Counted from the first letter of the stretch, positions 15,783 through 23,819 are shown. The stretch: DNA of 27,140 nucleotides from an uncultured Collinsella sp. (GCA_947002045.1 CAMQJB010000027.1:1-27140); one strand, 5' to 3'. Made by a program: numbers and translations. The notes: a model not told the origin generated them from the letters alone.

Positions 15783-17294
15783 CTATCGATAAGACACAGA
15801 CTGCTGCGAATCCTTAACGACAACGTCGTGGGCGCCGCCTTCGACGATGGAGGTCGAGCTCACCAGGGTCAGGCGTGCCTTTTCCTGGAGCTCGGGGATC
15901 GAGAGGGCACCGCAGTTGCACATCGTAGACTTGACCTTGTAGAGCGTGCCGCCCACGCCGTCCTTGAGGGAACCGGCGTAGGGAACGTAGGAGTCGACGC
16001 CCTCGACGAAGCTGAGCTTCGCGGCGCCGCCCAGGTCGTAGCGCTGCCAGTTGCGGGCACGCGCAGAACCCTCGCCCCAGTACTCCTTCATGTACTGACC
16101 GTTGACGTTGACGCGCTCGGTCGGGCTCTCGTCGAAGCGGGCGAAGTAGCGGCCCAGCATCATAAAGTCGGCACCCATGGCAAGGGCGAGTGTCATGTGG
16201 TAGTCGTAGACGATGCCGCCGTCGGAGCACACGGGCACGTAGACACCGGTCTCCTCGTAGTACTCGTCACGGGCTCGGCAGACGTCGATCAGCGCGGTGG
16301 CCTGGCCACGGCCGATACCCTTGGTCTCGCGGGTAATGCAGATGGACCCACCGCCGATACCGACCTTGATGAAGTCGGCACCGCAGTCGGCCAAAAAGCG
16401 GAAGCCCTCGGCGTCGACGACGTTACCGGCACCGACCTTGACGTCCTCGCCGTAGTTGGCGCGGATCCACTCGATGGTGCGCTTCTGCCACTCGCTGAAG
16501 CCCTCGGAAGAATCGATGCACAAGACATCGGCACCGGCCTCGATGAGCAGCGGCACGCGCTCGGCATAGTCGCGGGTGTTGATACCGGCGCCGACCATGT
16601 AGCGCTTGTCGCCGTCGAGCAGCTCGTTGGGGTTGGTCTTGTGGCTGTCGTAGTCCTTGCGGAAGACGATGCCCATGAGGTGATCGTTGTCGTCGACGAT
16701 GGGCAGAGCGTTGAGCTTGTTGTCCCAGATGACGTCGTTGGCAACCTTGAGGCTGATGTTTTTGTCGCCTACGATGAGCTGCTCACGCGGGGTCATGAAC
16801 TCGGAGACCTTCGTCTGGTGGTCATCACGGCTGGGGCGATAGTCACGGCTGGTGACGATGCCCAGGAGCTTACCCTTGGGAGTGCCGTCGTCGGTAACCG
16901 GCATGGTGGAATGACCGGTCTTCTCCTTGAGCTCGATGACCTGCTCCATGGTCATGTCGGGGGTCAGCGTGGAATCGGACTGAACGAAGCCAGCCTTGTG
17001 ATCCTTGACGGCCTTGACCATAGCGGCCTCGGACTCGGCGCTCTGGGAACCGTAAATGAAGGACAGGCCACCCTCGGTAGCGAGCGCGACACCCATGTCG
17101 ACGCCCGAGACGGACTGCATGATGGCGGAAACCATGGGGATGTTCAGGGTGATTGCCGGCTTCTCACCGCGCTTAAAGCGGGTTAGCGGCGTCTTAAGAG
17201 AGACGTTGTTGGGGATGCACTGCGAGGACGAGTAGCCAGGGACCAGCAGATACTCCGAAAACGTGTGGGACTCACCGGGAAAGAACGTAGCCAT
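15783..17294 (-). CDS. guaB: IMP dehydrogenase, clostridial-type
   Basis: IMPDH oxidises IMP to XMP with NAD+, the committed step of GMP synthesis. The 503-aa protein has the TIM-barrel fold interrupted by two CBS domains at about 105-220. The catalytic loop reads GGGSICITRE, with the catalytic cysteine at C319, followed by KGIGRGQATA. Near the C terminus YFARFDESP and GSLKDGV are typical of the clostridial and coriobacterial branch. That branch differs from the common GSICTTR form, and the usual DTAHGHS is replaced by DSSEGFSEW, so a GMP reductase role is the main alternative. AAAGGAGAAAC precedes the ATG. The gene is divergent from the ModE-like gene. Confidence 0.88.
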   Translation of the reverse strand: MATFFPGESHTFSEYLLVPGYSSSQCIPNNVSLKTPLTRFKRGEKPAITLNIPMVSAIMQSVSGVDMGVALATEGGLSFIYGSQSAESEAAMVKAVKDHKAGFVQSDSTLTPDMTMEQVIELKEKTGHSTMPVTDDGTPKGKLLGIVTSRDYRPSRDDHQTKVSEFMTPREQLIVGDKNISLKVANDVIWDNKLNALPIVDDNDHLMGIVFRKDYDSHKTNPNELLDGDKRYMVGAGINTRDYAERVPLLIEAGADVLCIDSSEGFSEWQKRTIEWIRANYGEDVKVGAGNVVDAEGFRFLADCGADFIKVGIGGGSICITRETKGIGRGQATALIDVCRARDEYYEETGVYVPVCSDGGIVYDYHMTLALAMGADFMMLGRYFARFDESPTERVNVNGQYMKEYWGEGSARARNWQRYDLGGAAKLSFVEGVDSYVPYAGSLKDGVGGTLYKVKSTMCNCGALSIPELQEKARLTLVSSTSIVEGGAHDVVVKDSQQSVSYR

Positions 17295-17352
17295 GTTTCT
17301 CCTTTTTCCATGCGACCGGTCGGCTGCAGGCCTCGTAGGACCCAGCCCAACC

Positions 17353-17364
17353 TTGGGCGCCCAA
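17353..17364. promoter_or_regulatory. 12-bp perfect palindrome upstream of guaB
   Basis: TTGGGCGCCCAA is a perfect palindrome 59 bp before the guaB start, with further CCC/GGG symmetry on both sides. It lies in the divergent region and could be an operator or part of a leader hairpin. Its function is not established. Confidence 0.4.
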
Positions 17365-17394
17365 TACTGGGGAAGTATCTTAACGCACTTTGAC

Positions 17395-17403
17395 TGCTAC
17401 AAT
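17395..17403 (+). promoter_or_regulatory. extended -10 promoter for the ModE-like gene
   Basis: TGCTACAAT is an extended -10 element (TGN before TACAAT). No good -35 box lies upstream. It would give a leader of about 70-80 nt before the regulator gene. Confidence 0.5.
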
Positions 17404-17478
17404 GCATGATTTAAGAAGAGCACACGAGGGTTTGACGCAGGCTTTGCGTTTACCCAGCAAACACTTTAGCGGGGAGAC

Positions 17479-17832
17479 GTGGAGCAGATGGAGTACAAGA
17501 CGACGGCAAAGTTGGTCATTCAAGCGTGCGACAAGGATTTGCCGGGCGTCTTCGGCCACGGCTGTGTCTTGCTGCTGCAAGGTATCGCCTGCGAACACTC
17601 GCTCAACCGTGCCGCCAAGAGCATGGGCATGGCGTATTCCAAGGCCTGGCGTATCGTAAACGAGGCAGAAGGCCAGCTGGGATGCAAGCTCATCGAGCGC
17701 GACGGCGCCCGCGGATCCACTCTCACCCCCGCCGGCGAGCGAGCCGTAGCGGTCTACGAGGAGCTGCAGGCCGACATAAACCAGGTCATTGCTACCAAAG
17801 CCAACGACCTCATCGCCAGCATCAAAGAGTAG
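17479..17832 (+). CDS. ModE/LysR-type winged-helix transcriptional regulator
   Basis: This small DNA-binding protein (117 aa) consists almost only of a ModE N-terminal-type winged helix: HSLNRAAKSMGMAYSKAWRI is the helix-turn-helix, followed by the wing with CKLIERDGARGSTLTPAGER. The molybdate-binding domain of full ModE and the effector domain of LysR proteins are both absent. The GTG at 17479 is the longest start. The ATG at 17488 (114 aa) is spaced better from GGGGAGA at 17471, so it may be the real one. Single-domain ModE-like regulators are known in anaerobes. The target genes and any ligand are unknown; no molybdenum genes are nearby. Confidence 0.82.
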   Translation: MEQMEYKTTAKLVIQACDKDLPGVFGHGCVLLLQGIACEHSLNRAAKSMGMAYSKAWRIVNEAEGQLGCKLIERDGARGSTLTPAGERAVAVYEELQADINQVIATKANDLIASIKE

Positions 17833-17872
17833 CCAATTTGGGACGGGGCTTTTTAGCTGCACAACCCCTTCT

Positions 17873-17947
17873 CATAAGTTGCGGTGAAATAGGGACTGTT
17901 TATGCCGATAAAGCCGTAAATCAATCCCTATTTCACCGCAACTTATG
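17873..17947. repeat. 75-bp inverted-repeat element
   Basis: Two perfect 23-bp arms (17873-17895 and 17925-17947) flank a 29-nt centre, which can itself form a small hairpin (TTTAT, GCCG, ATAAA). It occupies the gap between two converging genes and has no T-tract close to the stem. It looks like a dispersed palindromic element (REP/MITE-like), or a bidirectional 3'-end structure. Confidence 0.85.
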
Positions 17948-17965
17948 GAGTTGAGGATGATTTAG

Positions 17966-18958
17966 CTAGTTGCGAAGAGCGTTGTCTAGGGTGGCCGCAA
18001 CTATCAAGGGATTGTCGGTGCCGGCAAAGAGGCGGATGGTGCTCCCCTGCTTGCCGCGTGGGGCCGAAAGACGCGTCGTTGCGCCGCCGGCAGGCGATGT
18101 GCGAAACTCCCCCGGCAAAGCGTCGAACAGCTCTCCTGCGCTAAGCTTAATAAGGTCAAACTCAACTGCCGGGCCAAAACCATGCTCGAGGATTCCCGTT
18201 GCAACCGCATGGTCGGGATGCGAGTTCAGCCCGGGATAGCACACGTTGCGCACCATCTCGTTGGCGGCCAGATACTCGGCCAGCGCACGGGCGCGGTCGA
18301 AATGCGCCTGCATGCGGGCGTTAAGCGAGGAAAGCCCGCGCTCCAGCACGTCGGCCTCCTCGGCAGAAAGGTCGAGTGCCAAAGAACCGCAGCCTGCAAA
18401 CAACACGTGCGCGCACTCAGCCGCGGCATCCACACGATGGTGCTTGAGCTGAGAGCGCGCCACCGAAGCGGCAACGAGCTTGCGCGGAGCCCTACCTGCG
18501 CACACGCGATCGAGCGCTTCGAGGGACAGCACAGCACCCAGCCGCAGCGGATCGCAGCCAAAAGCTGACACCACGGTGTTGTCCACAACCAGCAGCGCGC
18601 GGGCTTCACGCGCGGCGCGGCCTAACGCGCGCAGATCGGGAACGCGCAGACCAAACCCGCCGATAGAGTTGACGAACCACCACAGATGCGGTCCCTCGGC
18701 ATCAAACGTAGCATCAAAGCCCTCGGACGCGGCAGCAAACGCCGAAACCGACGGCTCTCCCACCATAGCCACGTCGCAGGCATCAAAGCCACGCGCAAAC
18801 GCATCGGCAAAGTCATCGGCAAACGCAACCAGGCGATCGCCGGGACGCACAATCCCCAACAGCGACAGAGCCGCCGGCACATGCGGGGCCGCAACAAGAC
18901 GCGCCTCGCGCGCACTGGACCTCAAAGCCCAGGCCTCTTCTAGCTGCTGTACATCCAC
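17966..18958 (-). CDS. Cys/Met-metabolism PLP enzyme homologue lacking the catalytic lysine
   Basis: The fold matches the cystathionine gamma-synthase/lyase family: LLVVDNTVVSAF corresponds to the family's VDNT segment with the PLP-ring aspartate (D126 from the GTG start), and IRLFAGTDN near the C terminus matches the family's IRLSVGIED. Where the family has HSATKY with the Schiff-base lysine, this protein reads LEALDRV, so the aligned residue is arginine (R151). The N terminus is also about 50 residues short. It may be a non-catalytic or repurposed homologue. I prefer the GTG start at 18958 (AAGGGA 9 bp upstream). The TTG at 18982 lies inside the T-tract of the preceding terminator. No operon partner is evident. 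Confidence 0.75.
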   Translation of the reverse strand: MDVQQLEEAWALRSSAREARLVAAPHVPAALSLLGIVRPGDRLVAFADDFADAFARGFDACDVAMVGEPSVSAFAAASEGFDATFDAEGPHLWWFVNSIGGFGLRVPDLRALGRAAREARALLVVDNTVVSAFGCDPLRLGAVLSLEALDRVCAGRAPRKLVAASVARSQLKHHRVDAAAECAHVLFAGCGSLALDLSAEEADVLERGLSSLNARMQAHFDRARALAEYLAANEMVRNVCYPGLNSHPDHAVATGILEHGFGPAVEFDLIKLSAGELFDALPGEFRTSPAGGATTRLSAPRGKQGSTIRLFAGTDNPLIVAATLDNALRN

Positions 18959-18980
18959 GCGGCACCGTCCCTTCATAAGC

Positions 18981-19016
18981 AAAAACCCACGATGCGGGTG
19001 TTCCCCGCATCGTGGG
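18981..19016 (-). terminator. intrinsic terminator after the GH32 gene
   Basis: On the minus strand a perfect 13-bp stem (19004-19016 with 18986-18998) and 5-nt loop are followed by five T residues. It lies 39 bp past the sucrose hydrolase stop and ends the sucrose operon. Confidence 0.9.
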
Positions 19017-19054
19017 CAACGGCTGCAGTATAGCGCCGATAGACGACCAATCGC

Positions 19055-20590
19055 CTAGATGTTGAGCGTGTGATAGGTCACGTTCGCGCCTGGAGCGTCA
19101 ACGGTCACGCCATAGGCCTCGGGATAGATGCGCGTCGAAAACACGAGTGCGCCATCGTTCACAAACACCTCGACCGACGAAACATCGCCAACAATGCGCA
19201 CGTTACGAACCTCGTCGACGGGCTCCCAGCGCACGGCACGACCACAACCGGCAGAAGTGCGGCTCTCATCGGTAAATCGCATCTCAAAGCGCGCGGGCAG
19301 TTCGCCCTCGGCGGGCACAAACGCCAGCTTCAGCTCGCCATCAACGGTCGCGGTGAACGCACCGTCAACACCGTCGACAACAACGTCAAAGCAGGTATCG
19401 CCGGCAACCTCCAACGAGCCCTCCCCTACACGCACCGAGGCATAATGGTGCTCAATCTCGCGCGCCGGCCGCTGCAGTACCACGCCGCCACCGGCCGTAA
19501 GCTCGCGCGGCACCGTCATGCAGTGCTGCCAGCCGCACACCACGGTCGGTGCGTTGCCATAGGTCGGCTCATCGGGCATGCCCATCCAGCCGATCAGGAT
19601 GTGGCGACCGTCCTCGGCCGTGAACTCCTGCGGCGCATAGAAGTCAAAACCGGCGTCCCACAGGCGGAACTCGCCCAGCTCATAAGCGTCCTTGCCACCC
19701 GTAATGTCGCCCGATACAGGCATGTAGCCAGCGGCATACACATTGCCGCGATCCCAACGACCGCCCTCAAGGCCCTGGGGCGAGAACGACAAAAATGCAG
19801 CGGTATCGCCATTCGCATCGAGCTCAATATAGCCAGGGCATTCCCACATAAAGCCAAAACGCTCGGGCGTAAACACACGGCTCTCGAGCTCCCAGCTCAG
19901 CATATCGGCCGAGCCATACACCAGGATCTCGCCCACATCGCGACCGGCGCCCTCGCCGTGCATGGCGCAAAATCGACTATCGACATGCGGCCCATCCACG
20001 CGACGACGCGCGCCCAGCACCATGTGATAACGCCCGTCCGCGTCACGCCACACCTTGGGGTCGCGCACGTGGCAGGTCAAATCCTCGGGATAATCCTCGG
20101 ACGTCAGCACCACGCGCTTTTGGCTGAACTCCCGACCGGCAAGGCCATCAACGCTCTCGACATAAACAGTATCGGCGCGGCGGCCGGTATTGACGTAGTC
20201 GTACGTGCCGTCTGCATCGGAAAGCTTAACGTTACCCGTGTACAGTACGCGAATGTGGCCGTCCTCGGCAAGCGCGGAGCCCGAATACACACCGTGGCAA
20301 TCGAACGGCTCGTCGGGCAGCAGCGGGGCGCCAACGTAGTCCCACGTCATAAGATCGCGACTCGTCGCATGACCCCAGACCTTAACGCCGCCCTCGACAT
20401 CAAAGGGCGCATATTGAAAATAGGCATGGAACACGCCGCCCGCCTGGCAAAGACCGTTGGGGTCGTTGAGCCAGCCCGCCGGCGGCATAATATGGAAGCG
20501 CTGGCCATACGCGCCATGGCCGCACTCAGAGGCGGCAGCGTCAACAGCGGCAACCAGCTTTGCAAGGTCGCGGCCAAGTGCATTAGACAT
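19055..20590 (-). CDS. GH32 sucrose-6-phosphate hydrolase
   Basis: The enzyme splits sucrose 6-phosphate, delivered by the PTS, into glucose 6-phosphate and fructose. All three GH32 signature sites are present: WLNDPNG with the nucleophile D43, RDP at 176-178, and the acid/base glutamate E250 in WECPGY. The five-blade propeller (about 30-350) is followed by the C-terminal beta-sandwich. At 511 aa it is of normal length. There is no signal peptide, so it is cytoplasmic. It lies 106 bp after the PTS gene with a hairpin between them, and a weak AGGA precedes the ATG. A fructan or sucrose hydrolase of the same family is possible, but the PTS neighbour favours the phosphorylated substrate. Confidence 0.93.
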   Translation of the reverse strand: MSNALGRDLAKLVAAVDAAASECGHGAYGQRFHIMPPAGWLNDPNGLCQAGGVFHAYFQYAPFDVEGGVKVWGHATSRDLMTWDYVGAPLLPDEPFDCHGVYSGSALAEDGHIRVLYTGNVKLSDADGTYDYVNTGRRADTVYVESVDGLAGREFSQKRVVLTSEDYPEDLTCHVRDPKVWRDADGRYHMVLGARRRVDGPHVDSRFCAMHGEGAGRDVGEILVYGSADMLSWELESRVFTPERFGFMWECPGYIELDANGDTAAFLSFSPQGLEGGRWDRGNVYAAGYMPVSGDITGGKDAYELGEFRLWDAGFDFYAPQEFTAEDGRHILIGWMGMPDEPTYGNAPTVVCGWQHCMTVPRELTAGGGVVLQRPAREIEHHYASVRVGEGSLEVAGDTCFDVVVDGVDGAFTATVDGELKLAFVPAEGELPARFEMRFTDESRTSAGCGRAVRWEPVDEVRNVRIVGDVSSVEVFVNDGALVFSTRIYPEAYGVTVDAPGANVTYHTLNI

Positions 20591-20652
20591 ATCAAAGTCC
20601 TAACGGATAGAAAGTAACAGGGCGCCAGAGATCGACACCGGATACGGGAAAC

Positions 20653-20677
20653 GCCCGCGAGCATACAACCCGCGGGC
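20653..20677 (-). other. hairpin between PTS and GH32 genes
   Basis: A perfect 7-bp GC stem (20653-20659 with 20671-20677) with an 11-nt loop lies 20 bp past the PTS gene. On the minus strand it is followed by GTTTCCC, only a short T-run. It may cause partial termination or protect the upstream mRNA, lowering hydrolase relative to permease. Confidence 0.5.
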
Positions 20678-20696
20678 ACCCTTCAATCAAAAGCTC

Positions 20697-22097
20697 TTAG
20701 GCCTGCTCGGAAGCCTTGGGCTCGTCCTTGTACAGGACAAATGAGACGGCAAAGGAAACAAGCGCGGCGACCGCAAACATGATCGCGTACTGCACGGGCT
20801 GGGCCAGGCACAGCAGGATACCGAAGATACCCGTAACGCCCGTGCCGGAAGCAGCAAGCGAGGTGAGCGCGCAGACCAGGGCACCGCAACCGCCGCCGAT
20901 GCAGCCGGCGATGAAGGGCTTAAAGAAGCGCAGGTTCACACCAAAAATGGCCGGCTCGGTAATACCCATGAAGGCGGACAGAGCCGAAGGAAGCGCCAGG
21001 CCTTTGATCTTGGCATCGCGGGTTTTAAAGGCAACGGCGAGCGCGGCGCCACCCTGTGCGATGTTGGCAGCGCTGGCGATGGGCAGCCAGTAGGTCACAC
21101 CGTACTGGGCGAGCTGGCCCAGGTCGATGGCGGTGTACATCTGGTGGATACCGGTAACGACCGTGGGGGCATAGAACAAGCCGACGATAAAGGAACCGAT
21201 GCCGAAGGGCAGGGTCAGCAGGGCCTGGATCAGACCGAGGATGGCGTTCTCGGCCCAGACAAAGATGGGGCCGACGGCAACGAGCGTCACGAGCACGGTC
21301 ACGAACACCGAGACGAGCGGGGTCACAAAGAGGTCGAACATCTCGGGAACGATCTTGTGCAGACGCTTCTCGAGGAAGGCAAGGATCGCGCAAGCGATGA
21401 CGATGGGGATGACGTGGCCCTGATAGCCAACCCACTCAAAGCTGTACACGCCGGGGATGACGGTGACCATGGTCTGCACGCCCTCGGAGGCGACCGTGTA
21501 GGCGCTCTGCAGCGAGGAGTTGATGAACGCGCCGCCGACGACGGCGCCCAGGTACGGATTAGCGCCGAAAGCCTTGGCCGCGGAGTAGCCAATCAGGATC
21601 TGCAGGATGCCAAAGGACGTACCCGAGACCAGGTCGGCAATCTTGTAGATGCAGTTATTGGTGTCGAGCGCGATAAAGCCGTTGGAGGCCATAAAGTTGA
21701 GGGCGCTCATGATGCCCAGCAGCAGGCCCGAAGCCACGATGGCGGGAATGATGGGAACGAAGATATCGCCGAGGACCTTAATGGCGCGCATAAAGATGTT
21801 CTGCTGCTGCGCCGCGGCCTCCTTGACCTCAGCCTTGGAAGCAGCATTGATGCCGCCGAGGGCGATGAACTCGTCATAGACCTTGTTGACGGTACCGGTG
21901 CCAAAAATAATCTGGAGCTGGCCTTGGGCCTCAAAGACGCCCTTGGCACCGTCGATATTCTCGATGGCTTCCTTGTCGACCCTTGCGTTGTCGGCAATCA
22001 CCAGGCGCAGACGCGTGGCGCAATGCGCGGCCGACACGACGTTGCCGGCGCCACCGATGTTGTCGAGCACCTCTTGGGCTGATTTGCGGTAGTCCAT
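20697..22097 (-). CDS. PTS EIIBC permease, sucrose type
   Basis: This membrane protein (466 aa) imports and phosphorylates the sugar. The N-terminal EIIB domain carries the phosphorylated cysteine C26 in AAHCATRLRL. The EIIC domain (about 105-455) is a multi-helix membrane channel with the family motif GITEP (378-382). There is no EIIA domain, so phosphate must come from an EIIA-Glc-type protein encoded elsewhere. Sucrose specificity is inferred from the family and from the adjacent GH32 gene and LacI-type repressor; trehalose or a related disaccharide is a weaker alternative. GAAAGGGAAG precedes the ATG. Confidence 0.9.
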   Translation of the reverse strand: MDYRKSAQEVLDNIGGAGNVVSAAHCATRLRLVIADNARVDKEAIENIDGAKGVFEAQGQLQIIFGTGTVNKVYDEFIALGGINAASKAEVKEAAAQQQNIFMRAIKVLGDIFVPIIPAIVASGLLLGIMSALNFMASNGFIALDTNNCIYKIADLVSGTSFGILQILIGYSAAKAFGANPYLGAVVGGAFINSSLQSAYTVASEGVQTMVTVIPGVYSFEWVGYQGHVIPIVIACAILAFLEKRLHKIVPEMFDLFVTPLVSVFVTVLVTLVAVGPIFVWAENAILGLIQALLTLPFGIGSFIVGLFYAPTVVTGIHQMYTAIDLGQLAQYGVTYWLPIASAANIAQGGAALAVAFKTRDAKIKGLALPSALSAFMGITEPAIFGVNLRFFKPFIAGCIGGGCGALVCALTSLAASGTGVTGIFGILLCLAQPVQYAIMFAVAALVSFAVSFVLYKDEPKASEQA

Positions 22098-22152
22098 GAC
22101 TTCCCTTTCGTCTAACGGGCGTTTTACACCCGGCCATCTTTGACACTTACAC

Positions 22153-22166
22153 TGTAATCGTTTTCA
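22153..22166 (-). promoter_or_regulatory. LacI-type operator 1 upstream of the PTS gene
   Basis: TGAAAACGATTACA on the minus strand fits the LacI/CcpA-family operator pattern (TGWNANCGNTNWCA). It is 56 bp before the PTS start and identical to the second site 26 bp away. Confidence 0.75.
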
Positions 22167-22178
22167 GTTACATATGTC

Positions 22179-22192
22179 TGTAATCGTTTTCA
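22179..22192 (-). promoter_or_regulatory. LacI-type operator 2 upstream of the PTS gene
   Basis: This is an exact second copy of the 14-bp operator. The 26-bp centre-to-centre spacing is about two and a half helical turns. The pair probably overlaps or flanks the operon promoter. Confidence 0.75.
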
Positions 22193-22279
22193 TATCAGGA
22201 TGAACGGTAGGAATAAGCCGGCGAATGGTAGTTTTAAGGCAAAAATAGGCGCTCAGCGGCACACAGACGAGCCCAAAAC

Positions 22280-23260
22280 CTAGACATTCATAAGCTGATG
22301 GCCGAGCTTGAGCGTCTTTAGACCGCGCTCCCCCTCCACGCCATCGAGCGTGTTGAGCAACATATTGGTCGCCTCGACGCCACTGGTCAGGTAGCCATAA
22401 TGCACGGTGGGAATGCCGCCCGTCAGCGCGCGCAAAAACGCGTTGTCGCCGAAACCGCTCACGCGATGCATGCCCTCGCCCACGCCGCGAACCTCATCGA
22501 TGGCACGCAGCGCGCCCGCCGCCATGGTATCGGTCGCGCAGGCGATAAACGAAACATCGGGAGCGACGGAAAGCAGCTCACGCGCCGCACCATAGCCCGA
22601 GTCGAGCGTAAACGAGCCCAGGCGAATCAAGGCGGCATCGAGCGGGTTACCCGCGGCGCGCAGGCCGGCCTCAAAACCGCGACGGCGGTCATAACCGGCC
22701 GCGCGGTCCTCCTCGGTAACCCCAATGTAGGCAATCTTGCCGTCCACGCGGGCTGCAAGCGCATGGCCCAGCTCAAAAGCAGCCTCGTAATCGTCGTGAT
22801 AGACGCAAGCCGTGCCCTCAACATTCTGGCCGATCAGCACGATGGGCACGCGGCACGACTCAATCGCCTGACGGTGTTCATCGGTAATCATAGTTGCCAC
22901 CAGCACAATGCCATCGACCGGATGGTTTTGGAATAAATCGAGGTATTCGAGCTCACGATCGGCCGCGTTGTCGGTGTTGGCAAGGAGCATCTGGTAACCA
23001 CGACGACCGAGCACCTGGCCAATGCCGGCGGTAATGCGACTCACGGATTCCGAGTTAATCTTAGGCACGATGACGCCGATGAGCTTGGTGGAACCGGTGC
23101 GCAGCGCGCGAGCCTGGCTGGATCGCACGTATCCGGTCAACTCGATTGCCTGCTTAATGCGCTCGGCCTTGTCCGCCGAGATATATCCACCGTTGAGGTA
23201 GCGCGAGACGGCGGCGCTCGAAACGCCCGCCAGCTCGGCCACATCTTTCATCTTTACCAC
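22280..23260 (-). CDS. LacI-family transcriptional repressor of the sucrose operon
   Basis: The protein has an N-terminal LacI helix-turn-helix (KDVAELAGVSSAAVSRYLNGG, starting at residue 5) and a periplasmic-binding-like sugar domain (from about LIGVIVPKINSES) with the usual C-terminal TVHYG segment. The frame is open up to 23380, but the GTG at 23260 is the better start: AGGGG lies 5 bp upstream and the helix-turn-helix then begins at once, as usual in the family (326 aa). It probably represses the PTS-GH32 operon when sucrose is absent, and itself through the operator just upstream. The ligand is inferred from context. Confidence 0.9.
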   Translation of the reverse strand: MVKMKDVAELAGVSSAAVSRYLNGGYISADKAERIKQAIELTGYVRSSQARALRTGSTKLIGVIVPKINSESVSRITAGIGQVLGRRGYQMLLANTDNAADRELEYLDLFQNHPVDGIVLVATMITDEHRQAIESCRVPIVLIGQNVEGTACVYHDDYEAAFELGHALAARVDGKIAYIGVTEEDRAAGYDRRRGFEAGLRAAGNPLDAALIRLGSFTLDSGYGAARELLSVAPDVSFIACATDTMAAGALRAIDEVRGVGEGMHRVSGFGDNAFLRALTGGIPTVHYGYLTSGVEATNMLLNTLDGVEGERGLKTLKLGHQLMNV

Positions 23261-23275
23261 GAGCACCCCTGTCAT

Positions 23276-23289
23276 TGAAATCGCTTTCA
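23276..23289. promoter_or_regulatory. LacI-type operator upstream of the repressor gene
   Basis: TGAAATCGCTTTCA is nearly palindromic and matches the two permease operators at 10 of 14 positions. It is 16 bp before the repressor start, which suggests autoregulation. Confidence 0.7.
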
Positions 23290-23394
23290 CCATGATACCC
23301 GTGCGGAGCGACATGCGCGTCGCAAGACAGGACGTCACAGTCAATTTAGCAGTCGTAGCACGGGCATCGCAGGGCTTCAACTAGAAGCTTCGAA

Positions 23395-23430
23395 ATATAA
23401 ATACCGAATCATTCAAACTACCGATTCGGC
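23395..23430 (-). terminator. terminator after the XRE-type remnant
   Basis: On the minus strand a 7-bp stem (23423-23429 with 23404-23410) with a 12-nt loop is followed by the T-rich tail TATTTATATTT. It lies 8 bp past the last stop codon of the decayed locus. Confidence 0.6.
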
Positions 23431-23436
23431 ACCCCG

Positions 23437-23645
23437 TTACATTTGCACACAGTAGCATGCAAAATCCAACTCGAGAACAACTTGCTCACTTTGGAAAGGT
23501 GCATCGCTGTCCGCCGCTAATTCCGAAGGAAGAATTGCCGGCAGCGTCAAAGCCCCCATGGGCGAAAGTCCAGTAACGACCATCAGATATCTCTTAGCGT
23601 GACCATACGCCATGGAAATCGCATTGGAGAGAAAAACGGTGCCTC
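23437..23645 (-). pseudogene. frameshifted C-terminal continuation of the XRE-type gene
   Basis: After the codons for GYSNE near 23646 the XRE frame continues as an unlikely tail and stops at 23583. The neighbouring frame is open from there to 23437 and reads GTVFLSNAISMAYGHAKRYL, then LMVVTGLSPMGALTLPAIL. It has protein-like composition and connects smoothly if one base is added. An alternative is an independent 48-aa gene starting with the ATG at 23583, which overlaps the XRE stop as TGATG. I recognise no family. Confidence 0.45.
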
Positions 23646-23819
23646 ATTCGAATAACCGGAAATGACCTGAGGAATGATTTTGATACCCAACGCAAGCTCA
23701 AACTTTATGACCGTTTTCAGCGTCATGTTGGGCTGAGAATTCAACGATTTCGAAAGCGACTGAAGACTCGCGCCCATACGTTTTGCCAGTTCGCTTTTAC
23801 TAAAGCCCGAGCGCTGCAT
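23583..23819 (-). CDS. XRE-type helix-turn-helix protein, probably decayed
   Basis: The readable part (78 aa from the ATG at 23819) contains an XRE/HigA-like helix-turn-helix: SKSELAKRMGASLQSLSKSL, then QPNMTLKTVIKFELALG. The same frame is open for a further 25 codons upstream (DTRAYEQALDIEFIVHRE), which reads as the natural N terminus of such regulators. No start codon is found there; the frame instead runs into the Abi-like remnant. So the native start appears lost, and the product may be absent or short. No toxin gene is adjacent. See the composite-pseudogene finding. Confidence 0.6.
   Translation of the reverse strand: MQRSGFSKSELAKRMGASLQSLSKSLNSQPNMTLKTVIKFELALGIKIIPQVISGYSNEAPFFSPMRFPWRMVTLRDI

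Noticed and set aside
23261..23380. A 40-residue N-terminal extension of the LacI-type repressor
   Set aside because: It would cover the operator at 23276-23289 and precede the normal helix-turn-helix start. The GTG at 23260 fits the family.
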